A stretch of 43,138 nucleotides of DNA, from contig JADHZB010000456.1 in NCBI GenBank assembly GCA_015657535.1, forward strand, positions 1-43,138, given 5' to 3'. This document shows positions 1 to 13,367 of the stretch, one piece after another. The stretch's first letter is position 1. Every line of letters begins with the position of its first letter. A model generated the notes under the pieces. It searched no databases. It saw only the letters and a list, made by a program, of their open reading frames with translations, and was not told the DNA's origin. The position numbers and the translations under genes are program-made. The stretch is from Nephromyces sp. MM_2019 (taxonomy: Eukaryota; Apicomplexa; Aconoidasida; Nephromycida).

Positions 1-1253
1 CGCATATTTGATCTATTCACATTACTTTTACATATCCACACTCATACAATTTCATCTTTATATGCACACTTACATTTATAAATATATATATACTTACACG
101 TATATATATATACGATAACCAAGATGTAAAATGGCCATATAAATAAACAATATACAAACTTAATTTCTTTTAGAAATTATTTAGCACACAAATATTGTTA
201 AGAAAAAAAATAGCTAATAGTACTGAAAATATATAAAAGGGAAACATTTCAAAATATTTCAATAAAATAAAAAGTAACGTGTAAGTTGACATTTGGATAA
301 GTAAGAGCAATAAGTATTTTTTTTTCATTATATAATTTTGGCTGATTGTATATATCTTCACCAAACTAATTGTAATGTCTCTTTGATCCCATCTTACTCT
401 TTTTATTTATTCACCACAAAAACTAAAAACTTCTTTGACATTTTTTGGTTGCCAAACTATTTTCCTCAACTTAAATATAAAATTATTTTATACAATTTCA
501 TATTTATAATCACATAAAGAATACATATATAACTAGCTTAATTGGAATCATCAAAAATTACATACAACTTTATTAAATAGAAAAATCATTATACCCCTTT
601 GAGATGCTATTCTCAATGTTATTGTATCTTCTATAGCTAAGATTTCCGAATAAAAATAACTTTTGAAAACTTGAATGCTTCAATTCTTTTTAATACAAGT
701 TACGAAAAAATTTTTAAAAGTTATGAGTTTTGATCTCTACTGTGGTAAGTTACTTGGAAAGCTACAATACTTGATATTCGAATAAATCCACCAAGTCTCA
801 AGAGTAAGTAGTTTATCTTAGAAACTAAGTTAAATCAAAGCAAATATAGATTTGCTCCTACTAGACAATCGAACAAATTTTATCATGCCTATAGCAGTAA
901 TATATTGTGTGCAATTTCGATAACCAAACTTATTTATAAGAAGTGAAGCTTGGAGGACAAATTTTTCCAAATTAGATGTGTATATCATACCCACTGATAC
1001 CTAACAAGTCAGCTTGTATCACTATCAATAAAAGGGTGTAAAAGTTTACTCCGTACACTCATCCGCATATAGCCACGACAGCGGTTTGAAGATAACTTCT
1101 CTTAAACTTCCTTGTGCATGTAATATATTCCAAAAAACTCAAAACAAGCTCCATTATGATACTCTTAGAAAGCAAATCAGCCCACATGTCCTTGTTCCCA
1201 GTTTATTGGCTTACAATCTCGCGTGAAAGGAGCGACAATCTCGGAACATCCAA
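1..1253. other. Left flank, no gene recognised
   Basis: AT-rich sequence with short (TA)n runs near positions 85-115. A 64-codon hydrophobic open frame on the minus strand (170-364) is AT-rich, has no neighbours or splice partners and looks like chance. Positions 600-1253 are less repetitive and form the upstream region of the RbgA-like gene. I see no RNA gene or recognisable promoter motif here. Confidence 0.5.
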
Positions 1254-3232
1254 ATGTTGACGCTTACACCCACCACACGCATTCTATTTGTATGCTTTAT
1301 TTGCCTGCCACCCTCCTCTGCATGGTACCAGTATGCGGAAACCTATAGCAACCTGTTGGGCTTTGATTCGCTCACCCAGTGGCCTTTTTCACCTTCTAGG
1401 ACCCACCTAAGACAATACAACTCTATACCATCGGGACGAGGAATGCTTTCCAATCACACAGAGGAATCTTCAGAATCAAAGGATAACCAGCAGGCGTTTA
1501 AATCAAAGTACTGGATGGGTCCACACTCATCTGAAGAAGAAAAATCACCCAAAACTCTATCAAAGACACATATCGAAGACACTGAACGAAATTCCCAACT
1601 CACATTCTCGGGTGATCGTGCTACACAATCTATAACTGATGACTTAGAATATAGCAAGGTAATACCAGCATATGATAGCCTCACAGATGAAGAGAAGGAT
1701 TACATTGATCCTCGATTCAACACAGAGGAAGTAAAACTTCATTGGTTAGGTGTAAATATTACACACATTCTATGAACTGGGACACATTTTAACCATACTT
1801 AAACGAATATATAGACTCACGAACTATGACCCTTTAAATACGATATGCTTGACATATATACATATATATATATGTGTGTATCTGACTATCGATATAATAC
1901 ATATTTAGCATAACTAAACTATACTTAAAGACAGTATCTGAACGGAATTACTAGCTACAATACACACATTTACTTAAACTACGTTTAAACCACTCATCAA
2001 CCATGCACAATATTTACACACAAGATTTATAAAATACACTCCCACTTAAGCTACCTATCCACAAACCTGCTCAAAATACTTGAATAAAACCTACACACTT
2101 ACACTCACATTGAATTTTAGGCACTCTAAGCATATGTCAAATGCACTCGAGAGGTTACCTGCATATGTACGATGGGCTGATTTTATATTATTAGTCGGTG
2201 ATGCACGAGTTCCTTACTCATCACACAATGCATACTTGGAGGCCCAATACCCTAACAAGCCTACAATTCCAGTACTCACACACATCGATATGGTAGGTAT
2301 ATATTGTGCAATAAATTATTGATGTTTACCAAAGTGTGTAAAGCACCACTTGTATTTCAACTAGATATTTAGGTCCATAGAATAAATATTTTATTTCATT
2401 CCTTACTACATTATTACACATCTTTGATTATATTTGAGCTTGTTTAACAACATAGAAAATATTTACTCTGCACACACTAAACTGTATAAGATGATTTACA
2501 CACACCAATTATAATCCATTATGAATCAAATATGTAGGCCTCTGAACATGGTAATCAAAAATGGGCCAATTATTATCGTATAATGGCAAAATCAGCATCG
2601 AGACCATATAACAGTATGAGCCAACCGGCCATATTTGTGAATGCACAGAGGGTATATATAACTAAATTATCTATACTATTTAATTACCCATACATGTAGA
2701 GTTATATAACTCCTACACACATATACTTATTAATGAAATGCTTACTTTTAGCTATAAATGGTACCTACATGTATAGTCATCATATACACACACATATGTA
2801 GTAGCTATTGACACCTCTAACACATGTATACATTAAACATTTCTCAACAAGCAACTTATGATGATATAAGGTTTCAACTTTTAGGCTGATCGAGGTATAA
2901 TTTTACTTAGGAAACGTATTAGGGAGGTAATAACTTATTCATAATAATAATACACACAATTATTAAGAAATACTTATATCCACAGAGTTTACATACCTGC
3001 TATAATTGATCACATACATTCAGAATTGACATGATTCTTATATTGGATTACACGTGCACACATTCAATATATATACTTTTTTATGATTGCTTATAACTAC
3101 ATACTCACCAATAAATACCCACACATGTATTCTCCCAACACACCCATTCATTCTCACCTAATCAAACACGCCCATCCAAACATCTACACACACATATATA
3201 TACACAAGTATACACACACACATGCACACACA

Positions 3233-3273
<41 letters not shown>

Positions 3274-5166
3274 ACGCTCATACACTCATAATAAATATAG
3301 ATTGGTAAGGCCATACAGACCAGGAGAGTAAGAAAGGGGCTACTCGAGAGACCTCTGAGAGGTGTAATTTTGGGTTACCCAAATGTTGGCAAATCGGCCC
3401 TTTTAAATAGGCTTTTGTCTGTAAGGAAACAACTTAGTTATAATATGGCTGGTTTAACCAAACAAATTCAAGTAATGTGTGTGCTAGATGCGGTTGTATG
3501 TGTGTGTGTAGATGCTAAATGTGATTTGTGTGTGTTAACACTAGATGTGTGTATAACTATAAGGCACATATAAATAATTACAAGACATATTTGTATAGTG
3601 ACACCTCATCACCTGTATGAATGTGTATATTTCATCAATTTTAATCACACACACTCTTTGGTTCTTAATTGTTTTGAATAATATGTATACTAGATTTTTT
3701 GCTTGTTACACACATACCTAAATAATTCCTTAAAATATTCTAACATCACACATCCATTACAATACATTCTAAATACATACACACACACATACACCCCTCA
3801 TATCCATATAACCAAAGCTCACACGCCTTAATAAATATGAAGTAAAGGGACCCCTTTATAAACAATTTGAGCTGGTTGACACACCTGGCATATTTCCCCC
3901 CAAAATAAACAGCCAAGTGTGTGCATGGCGTTTATGTTTTTGTAATTGTATGCCAGAAAATCAATACGATGTAGCTACAGCTGGTGAAAAGTTCTTGGAT
4001 GCCTTATTTGATGTACGTTTTTCCATACACACACTTAAATCTCTTACACACACACACTTAAACCTACTACACATATTTTCTATATAGCATATTTTCACCT
4101 GTCAAAACTTAGATTTATAATTTTAGGGTAGCAGACTAGTGCTTATGTGTGTATATGTATATATGTATGCAGATGTGTGTGTGTGAGTACTTGTGCATGT
4201 GTGTAAATTCCTAAGATTTCTATACACATGTGTATATGTAAAGAGTAACTTAATTATTCAGATTATATAGGTACACACAAAACCATCAATGATATCACAT
4301 TTAAAAGATGTGTATAACGAATATTTTTTCATGAGTGTGTGTTTTTTAATAGTGTATATATTTATAAATGAACTATTTGTATCATTTTAATGCGTGTATA
4401 CATTGTGTGATATTTTTAATAAATAGGCATGGAAACTATCTCCAAAATTGGTTCCATTACGAAACCTGAAAGAAAGGTTTATTTTACATACATATATACT
4501 ATAAATGTGTGTATGCGTGTGCATATATATTCGTATTTCATACTACTTAGAGTGTGTAAATATAATAAGATTTCAGGTCATTAATGTGTGTACTTTTTTT
4601 AATGTTAACTTATTTAGATATAAAGTAGACCCTTTAGTAAATGGTTATGGAGATGATTTTAATGGTGAACACTACCTAGATCAGGTTCTCACATCTATAT
4701 ATCTAACTTACACACATAGACACACACTGTTGAATAATATACATGCACGCACACATAATTAGACGAAAATATACACATACAGCCAATCGATAAAGATATC
4801 TACACATACAGTTAAATGATATCCATAAACACAACTCACACACACTTTAACACATACTCATTTACACCCCCGAAACATATATGCACACATACACACACAC
4901 CCACAAATATAAATATATATATACAGCTTGCTATACACAATCATCATGGTGAAGTAAATAATGCAGCAATGAGAGTTTTGACTGATTTTAGAAAAGGTTA
5001 TTTGGGCCGTATAACACTCGAATTACCGCCAAAATATATCGACGATACACACACACACACAAGGCCTATACTAAACTACACACATTTTGTTAACAATAAT
5101 AATGATTGTAATATTAAATTTTCTAATTCCTTTTTGAACACACACGAAACATTTGAAAATTGGTGA
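1254..5166 (+). CDS. Circularly permuted RbgA/YlqF-type GTPase with N-terminal leader (9 exons)
   Basis: Exons: 1254-1751, 2131-2292, 2538-2651, 2885-2926, 3301-3471, 3848-4012, 4427-4476, 4618-4684, 4927-5166; all GT-AG, all phases close, giving about 502 aa. The family matures the large subunit of bacterial-type (organelle) ribosomes. Seen in the product: a hydrophobic N-terminus ending SSA-W (signal-peptide-like); a Ser/Thr/Glu-rich leader to about residue 160; then the permuted GTPase order, WLGHMSNAL (family WFPGHMAKAL), DARVPYSSHN, G4 position THID (216-219), G1 GYPNVGKS (297-304), G2 GLTK, G3 DTPGI (340-344), and the C-terminal helical part ending DFRKGYLGRITLELP. The family core is about 280 aa, so the leader is roughly 160 aa extra, consistent with organelle import. 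Odd points: G4 is not NKxD, and the C-terminal tail contains THTHT from a CA tract. Family call is firm; plastid versus mitochondrial location is inference. Confidence 0.88.
3181..3275. repeat. (CA)n/(TA)n microsatellite in RbgA intron 4
   Basis: Nearly pure CA with TA interruptions just upstream of exon 5 (3301). It is open in several frames and so yields a spurious His-Thr-Tyr reading frame across the intron. Confidence 0.9.
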
Positions 5167-5283
5167 AATTTCGATATATTTAATTAATTTGTATCAACTA
5201 TACACATACATGTATATGCGTGCATGTTTCTGTGTGAGTTTCTGTATGTGTATGTGTGTTTGTACGCATGTATATGTGTGTTT

Positions 5284-5380
5284 GTGTGCATATATGTGTG
5301 TGTTTGAGTGCGTGTGAGTGTGAGTGTGTGTGTGTGCGAGTGTGCGAGTGTGTGTGTGTGTGTGCGTGTAAGTGTGTATA
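5284..5380. repeat. (TG)n microsatellite
   Basis: Imperfect TG repeat with GAG/GCG interruptions, downstream of the RbgA-like stop codon. Confidence 0.85.
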
Positions 5381-5939
5381 ATTAGATTTGCAACTGCACA
5401 ATGTGTGCTTATACAAATTTATGTGGATGCAAAGGATTGAGTTCGTGTTCACATATATTTTTGAATGAAAGAACACTTTGTATTCAGTATATGTAGAGTA
5501 TAAGTATATTCAATACATAGGTCCGCTATTTAATGTGTGTAAGCACTTGTAGAAATATGTGTGTAATAATAGTATTTAACAAAGCTACATGTCTATGTGT
5601 TTGTAGTACAAACATTTGTGTCTGTAGTAAGTAAAAATTATACATATATATAATTTCTATATACCAGTGGGTGTAGTAAGTGTTAGAGTGCGTTTTTGTG
5701 ATAAATGCGAGAGTGTGTGTATATAGCAAAGGTGAGTGTGTATGAACAGCAAATATATGTGCGTGTGTGGTAAACATGAGTCTTTGTTAAGTGTATCAAC
5801 TCAAGTGGGTTTATAAATTTGTGTGTAGCAATGTTCAAGCGAGCCTAGTGATATGTATAGGTGTGTTGTACGTGCTAGACATATATATATAAATCTTATG
5901 TTTAGGTATATGTGTGTGTGTGGACTAGTTGACTCGCAC

Positions 5940-6105
5940 ATGGTGTGTGTGCTAGTTGATATACATACACATGGTGTGTGTGTTAGTTGATATACATACA
6001 CATGGTGTGTGTGTTAGTTGATATACATACACATGGTGTGTGTGTTAGTTGGTATACATACACGTGGTGTGTGTGTTAGTTGATATACATACACATGGTG
6101 TGTGT
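5940..6105. repeat. 31-bp minisatellite, five full copies plus a partial
   Basis: Unit begins ATGGTGTGTGTG and ends GATATACATACAC, 31 bp. Copies start at 5940, 5971, 6002, 6033 and 6064, with a partial copy at 6095. Copies differ by single substitutions (for example GCTAG in the first, TTGGT in the fourth, GTGG at the start of the fifth). The copies are head to tail with no spacers, so this is not a CRISPR array. Confidence 0.92.
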
Positions 6106-6784
6106 ACAATATATTATGCTTGTTTGAATGTGCGTTAGCTGCTAATGTGTGTTTATTGAAGTGATTGAACATGAATGTGTGTGTGTATACATGATGAATA
6201 GAAGTGGCAATGTTATTCTAGCTAAATCTAATCTAGTTCTTTCTTCTTATATTAGGATGAATAGATATGTACACTCACTTATTGATTTACTATATGATTA
6301 ATGCAAAGGCCAAATTTATTAAAGTTTGCAAATGCATAATGCCTTACACACACATGTATATATTCATAATACACAACTTACCCACACACACGTAGTCACA
6401 ACATACAATCCAACCACACACCCACACAGATTCCTATTACACACATCGACTACACAAATATTCACATAGCATAGCCTACTTAAAACCATCCTTTATACAT
6501 CTACTATATTCAGACACTCTACACTTAATACACATTATCTCTCCACAGCCCAAATTACACATATTTGACCTCCTCTATGAATTTATAATATTATAACTAA
6601 TAACTTACTCCTACTCACGCATATATTTTGGCACACAAACAAGTCAATTCCTTTAACAAGGCATATACGAGCATAAACACACACATACACACTACACTTA
6701 AACACTGAGTCCAGAAAGTCTTTCGCGTCACCTCTAAACTCACACACACACACACACATACATACACACACAAACACACTCACA

Positions 6785-9700
6785 ATGGCTGAACAAACAA
6801 CAACATCCACCAATGAGCTCTCAATATCGAAGAAGCGAAAATTGTTGAAAAAAGATAAGACCGAGAAGCGCAAGAAACTTGAAAATAGCACACAAAACAC
6901 TGATCTCAATGTTAGTTATTAATGTGTGTGTATACGTGTTCGTGTGTGTAAAATGTGTGTAGTATTTGTGCGGATTATTACTTCTATGTATGCTTTTATT
7001 ATGCGGATATATGCTTGCCCCTGTGTGTATATACATATACCTGTACATGCACATACAAGTATGTTTATATGTATGTATATAGATGAGTATATCTCTATAC
7101 ATACATATATATATGTGTGTGTAATGAATAATCTGAGTTAACTGTGAGGTATATATGTTGTTTATCTGTATTTATACTTAATCCCACAAACACATACAAA
7201 TAAAACTACGCTGAATTAGCTGCACAAATACACTACATTAACCTATACAAACACTATACCCAAATTACCCCCATACCTATACACTCCCATCTAATAACCA
7301 CACCACACATACATTGTACACCCACACCATACACACATTGCACACTAACACTATACACACACACACACTACATACATCTGCTTACATATGTATATATAGG
7401 TATTGAGTCAGACTATGTTAATGGCACATAAAAACAAGGAGAAGGATAAGAAATTAGACCTACTCAACCAAATTATTGAAATCGTTAAAGAACGATTTAC
7501 AAACATTTCACACACTTCTGCATGTTCACGTTCATTACAACTGTGTTTGAAATATGGGACGGTTGTGTGTAGGAAAAATATATGGGAGTTGATTAAGGGA
7601 GATGTGTTGGATTTATCCCAAACAAAATATTCACACAAATTACTTATGAAGATGTTCAATTATGGAGATAAAAACATCAAGCAAGAAATTACACAAACAC
7701 TTATGTCACAACCAGACGTATTCTACACATCATTTGGGGCTATTGTATGGGAGTTCGTTTACACACACCAAAATAATGCTACAAAACAAAAGGAGATGTT
7801 AGAGAAGATTTTCTTACCCCGTTTACTCCTATTAAAATTACCTAATTTAACTAGCTTTAAATCATTTGACGAACTTATCAAATCTTTAAACACTGAACAC
7901 ACAAACACACTCAAAACACATCTCTTCGAAATCATCCAAAAATGTGTAGACAAGGAATTACTCAATAAATCCACCGTACACACCTTACTTAGATATTACA
8001 TGAAGTGAGTCATTCTACACATATTTTGGTTTCTATATGTATGTATGTGCGTGTGTAAGTGTGTGTGTGTGAGTGTACGGGTATGTAAGCGTGTAGAGTG
8101 TTGTGTCTGTGTATGTGTATACCCGTAGATGTGTTGGTATGTGTATACTTAACTATAGGACTTGTAACGAAGAAGAAATATCCAAAGCAATGGAATTAAT
8201 TAATGAGGGAATTATTAATCTCTCAACAACTAAGGATGGTGTTGAGGTAATTAATCACAATTTGTGTTCATATGTGTATTTATGTGTGTGTGTGTGTTTG
8301 TGTATATTTGTGTGTTTGTGTGTATATACCTATCAAAAGATATATATAGATCTATGTCGATGGCAATAAATATATGTGATAATAGCTATTTATATCTATA
8401 TATAATGCTATATACCTTTATACATCTGTACACATTTACTTGTAGGTATATAATTGTGTGTATATGTATATAGATATAATTATATATATATACATATGTG
8501 TGTGTTAATAAACAGGTCCAAACACGATTTTTGGGATATTCAACAGCCAAACAAAGAAAGTCATTAATTAAGGGTTACAAAGGGAAATTTTATGAAATGT
8601 GTGTAAATCCTGTTGACTACTTATTAATATTAAGATTAATATGTGTAACAGATGACACAAAATTAATAAATTCAACCATTATAAAGGAAATTACTACACA
8701 CATAAAGGACCTATGTTTAGATAAAAATGGCTCAAAAATCATTCTCCAGGTATTCAATTCATTATTAACCTTACAGACATAATACAACTATTTATGTATT
8801 TATTTATAAACCTACACACACAGATACTTAGCCCCTTTAATAAGAGTTATTTAACCCAAGCCGATATGTTAACCTTACAACACCCTGCACCTACAAGTGT
8901 AAAAGATCAACACACACGTTACAAAGAATTACAGGATGCAACTATACCCCTCTTACACATATTTTTAAGAGATAATTATGATTCACACATCCTCTTACAA
9001 TTTATGAAAAATGTGTACGCTCGAAATATACTCGTAGAACTAATCAAACTGGGAAAAAATCGCACACTTATCGACCAATTTATTAACCAAATCAAAGTTG
9101 ACTTGGAAGATAACACACAAGAGTCTATTATTAACAACAAGTAATATGCCTATGTGTGTTCGTGGTGTATGTACGTGTGTTTATGTTGTCTATGAGTATA
9201 TGTGTGTGTTTGTGTGTGTTTGGTGTATGGGTATGTGTGCTTCTAGTGCATTTAGGTATATGTTGTGCTTGGGTATGTGTATGTGTATGTGTAGTGTATG
9301 TAGTATATGAGTATGTATATGGAAGTATGTGTGAGTGAATATGTATGTATTGAAACATAATATGAATATGAGTTTATTAGACAAACAATTCACATGACTT
9401 ACACACACATTAATATTACTTATATTCCAAATATTATTAGCATTGGGCAACGCACACTTACCATGGCTATACAGCAAGCAAAACAGCACCAATTACACAC
9501 ATCAGAGGGTACACCTTTTTGTGATGCTTTGTGTGTAATTTTGAAGGACCATTTAAGTAATATATTAACATCAAGGAGTGTATTTATACTTCTTGATTGC
9601 CTTAAACAAATGGATTCAGATAACCTAAGGAAAGAGGTGTGTGTGTGTGTGTGTATATGTGCGCATTTGTTGTTGTATGTGTATTGGCTGTCTGTGTGTG

Positions 9701-10217
9701 TATTTGTTGTGTGTGTGTATATTTGTGAGCCTATTTGTGTGTTTTCAGGGAAGGGATTTCATAGATGTATATTTTAGACACATATGTGTGTATGTTTTTA
9801 TATATACTTAGATATGAGCGACAACGTTTTTTACACACATGTTTACAATTTCTCTTAATTACAAAACTTAGGTCAAATCAAAACTCGATAAAAATATGCT
9901 CAAAAAGTCCAGAGAATCTCTACTCTCACGAGGTAAATACCAAAATTCACACACACAACATTTTTAAACACACTTATATATATACATTACACACACACTC
10001 ACTACACAGTACACACACACAGTACACAATACACACACATACACTCACGCTATATATACACTCACACTATACACACCTACTATCGCACTATACACCCACC
10101 CACTATCATTATACACACTCACACTACACTCTAACACACTACATATTATCAGGTAAAAAACACGTTGGTTTAGATCTTTTGGATGAATATTTAACCCCAC
10201 AATTAGGTGTTGCATAA
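6785..10217 (+). CDS. PUM3/Puf6-like Pumilio-repeat protein with CPL region (about 9 exons; last exon out of frame)
   Basis: Exons: 6785-6910, 7400-8004, 8159-8246, 8516-8749, 8824-9140, 9441-9636, then probably 9749-9789, 9812-9932 and 10153-10217, about 595 aa. Known family role: nucleolar, binds rRNA precursors in large-subunit assembly. Seen: a Lys/Arg-rich N-terminus (KKRKLLKKDKTEKRKK) suiting nucleolar import; Puf-type helical repeats such as SACSRSLQLCLKYG and KYSHKLLMKMFNYG; a second set including KNGSKIILQ and DSHILLQFMKN; and a CPL-like end with SRSVFILLDCLKQ. The final exon reads KKHVGLDLLDEYLTPQ (family KGIEILLEKL), but in a frame one base away from that delivered by the preceding exon; the delivered frame stops at 10171-10173. 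The exon at 9749-9789 is uncertain: a donor at GAGGT in the 9637 repeat could instead join straight to 9812. Family call is good, 3' structure uncertain. Confidence 0.78.
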
Positions 10218-11014
10218 ATTAATAAAAATGTGTAAAAATTTTATGTAAAATTTTTACACAAATAAACTCAGATATAGATTTTTAACTAAAACATATTTAA
10301 CAACAATTTACACATATCTCCATCTCTATTTAATTACCAACTTTTTATATAAATTATTTTTTAAAAATTTTATAAGCAAAAGTTTTTTAAAAAAATTTAA
10401 TTTGTTGAATTTAAACAAATTATACACACTATCTATCATGCTTTGTACTGTGTTTGTATTTCTTGGTATATATTAATCATATTGTGTTTGTGAAATTTAT
10501 ATGTTGAATGGTATGAATTTGTAGATGATGAATTGGATTGTGTATGTGTAAATATATTATTCTTAACACTCCTAAGAGATTCTTTCAAAATCATCTCACA
10601 GCTCATGATTCCAATAAATAATAATAGCAATAACAAATCTCACATACACACAATCATATATATCTATATAAAATCCAAATAATCAAATTTTAAACACATA
10701 TATATATATATTATATATTACACATATCCACATCTTACACATATGATTAATCTCAATCTTATAAACGCATTTTACTTATATACACCTCCTTCATAGATAC
10801 ATATATTACATCGATGTATATCTTACACACGCTCACAAATACACACACACACACATAAACATACATACACACACACATAATTTATTTAAGAGTTATTAAA
10901 ATGTAAGTGAATCATTTTTGTGTGCTTCTCAAATCACAAGACAATCCAAATATTCATCTGAAATTTACACATACATACACACCTACACACACACTAATAA
11001 CTCAATCATACATA
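10218..11014. other. Intergenic region
   Basis: AT-rich 3' flank of the Puf gene with (TA)n at about 10700-10720 and CA-rich sequence at 10840-11000 leading into the next gene. An ATG at 10907 lies in frame upstream of the chosen GT2 start but is followed by CA-repeat codons, so it is treated as leader sequence. Confidence 0.5.
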
Positions 11015-13333
11015 ATGAAATTTCAAATTCTAATAATTTGGATGTTTTTACATATTTCAGTGTGCTGTGAAAACATCCAAATTTTTGAAAATTGTTTTTG
11101 TATGTCAAATTATGAAAATAGATTCTACACACACATATTGGGTGAAAAATATAAAAACTGTATAAATTTAAATAAATTTTATGAATTACACATATTCCAA
11201 GATGTTGTAGATGTGTGGTTTAGTTCAAAGTTTTTAAAGAATGTGTGTGAAAAAAAATCTCCAATCAATCCCTCAAATTTCATTGTTACAATGGCGGTGT
11301 GTCCATACTTACTATATTGTTGTGTGTGTGTGTTTGTGTGTATGTATGTGCGTTTGTGTGCGGGTGAGCGTGTGTGTATGCAAGTGTTTGTGTTTATTTG
11401 TATGTGGGTTGTTGAGTGGGTGATTAGCGCTTGTGTTAAGTGAATTTGCCTGTGCTTATATATATATGTATATATATTCAAGTTATGTATTGTGTGTGCG
11501 TTTGTGCATATGTGTGCGTGTTTGTGCATATGCGTGTATGTTTGTGTGCGTGTGTGTATGTTTGTACGTGTTTGTGTGTGTAGTAGAGTCTTGTTTATTA
11601 GCTTATACTTGGGTAGAAAGAGTAATATATATGTTGAATCAAAAGTATTTTTATTTGGTGCAAATTTACTAATAAGTGTGAATTATTTGACAACTCTATG
11701 TTGAATGTGTAATTTTATGTTTTAGCTTTATGTAAAGTGTTTAATATTGCGTCTTAGATATGTGTGAATAACAATCTATAAAGCCTTTTTTTAATGTGCG
11801 TGTGAGATGTGTAAAAAAATTATTTAGGATGTATTTAGCTTTGTTATGTGTACACACAAAATTAAATTTAATTTGTGTGTATAATTTTAATTAAGTTTTT
11901 TAGCTATAGTTAAGAGTACAAGTTATGTATTGTGTGTAAAATATGTAATATGTGTAAATACTATCTCACTTTTACACACATTTTTAATAAAAATATATAG
12001 GCAAAAAACGAAGATGAAAATTTGTTAGCTCACATCCCACTTTGGAAAAGATTGTCAAATTATTTTGTTATCGGAGTTGACAGGAACTCAAATAAACAAA
12101 CAAAAATTATTTCTCAAAGTTTATTAAATGTGTGTGTATGTATGCGTGTTTGTGTGTTTAGTTTGTATAGCACGTTAGATATAATTTCGTTTATATTAAG
12201 CCTATTTAATTGTGTATATATACCTATACGATATTTTGTGTATGCATGTGTGTGATATATAAATTATGTGTAAAATAAATTGTGTAGACAAGAGAATTTT
12301 TCTATGTATATGGAAGTGTTTATGTGTATAGAGATATGTTTGATGTGTAAAAAGCTGCATGCACACCTACACATACATAACTATATACATAATTATTTGA
12401 AGTTTTTACATGTGTGTATATTTATATAACTCAGGATACTCAAAGTGTGATTTTTGATTTTAAATTTGACAATTTCGGACAAATGAAAACATTATTAACA
12501 AAAATGTGTAATATATTATTCCCAGATATTAAATATATATTTGTTACTGAACCAGACTACAAAATACACACACACACATTTGAAGAAAATTGGTTATCAG
12601 GAAATTATTTAATATATCAAATATATAAATTCGTAGGTTTAATATAAATATGTGTGTATTTCCAAGTATTTTTACCTAAAATTTTGTTATATAAAATGTG
12701 TAAATAAAGGGTAAAGGAAATTCCTTAAGAACATCCTCAGATATTCTGAAAAATGTGTGTGGTTGGTGGTATATGTATAGGGTACATGAAGTACTCAAAT
12801 TTAACAATACAAACACCAATATGCCTACACACGCACCTAAACTCAATTTTTATATTGAAGAGGTAAACTAAATCAATTTTTATGTTTTTCCACTCACATA
12901 ATTATGAATTTTGAATATTGAATTATTTACACAAATCTAACACTTGACATATATGAATTTACATTTACACACATACATACACTTAACTTGGCACATACCT
13001 ATATAAATATACACATCAATAGTTAGACATATACATACAAACCATATAAAACACACAAATAATTACATATCTTTTATAAAAAGCACGCATAAATAACATA
13101 TATTGAAACGCAGACACAAATTACATTAAGACACAGATAAATGTTACGTGCACACATATATTTAAAAACAAATATTTGTGTGTGTGTATATATATAGATT
13201 GAGAATAGTGCATTGAATTTAATGGGAGGTGTTCAAAGATTTGAATTTGAATTTAATTTACTTCAAAAAGATTACAATGAATATCCAAATAATACTCGTG
13301 TGATGTAAAACACCCATATTTATAATATTTTGC

Positions 13334-13367
<34 letters not shown>

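Larger units (their letters stand above)
5167..6784. other. Intergenic region, TG-rich then CA-rich
   Basis: The first part (about 5200-5780) is TG-rich, the middle holds a 31-bp minisatellite, and from about 6340 to 6784 the strand becomes CA-rich up to the Puf gene start. Long reverse-strand frames here are only translated repeats (His-Thr). No gene is supported. Confidence 0.6.

Noticed and set aside
170..364. 64-codon hydrophobic minus-strand ORF
   Set aside because: Expected by chance in AT-rich DNA; no splice sites or neighbours support it.
1752..2130. Acceptor at 2120 (TTTTAG) for RbgA exon 2
   Set aside because: It gives an immediate stop; the acceptor at 2130 (CTCTAAG) keeps phase and restores the family motif WLGHM.
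5198..5476. 92-codon minus-strand His-Thr frame
   Set aside because: Pure translation of a TG microsatellite on the opposite strand; no non-repetitive coding segment.
5940..6105. CRISPR-like regular repeats
   Set aside because: 31-bp units are directly abutting with no spacers, in eukaryotic DNA; it is a minisatellite.
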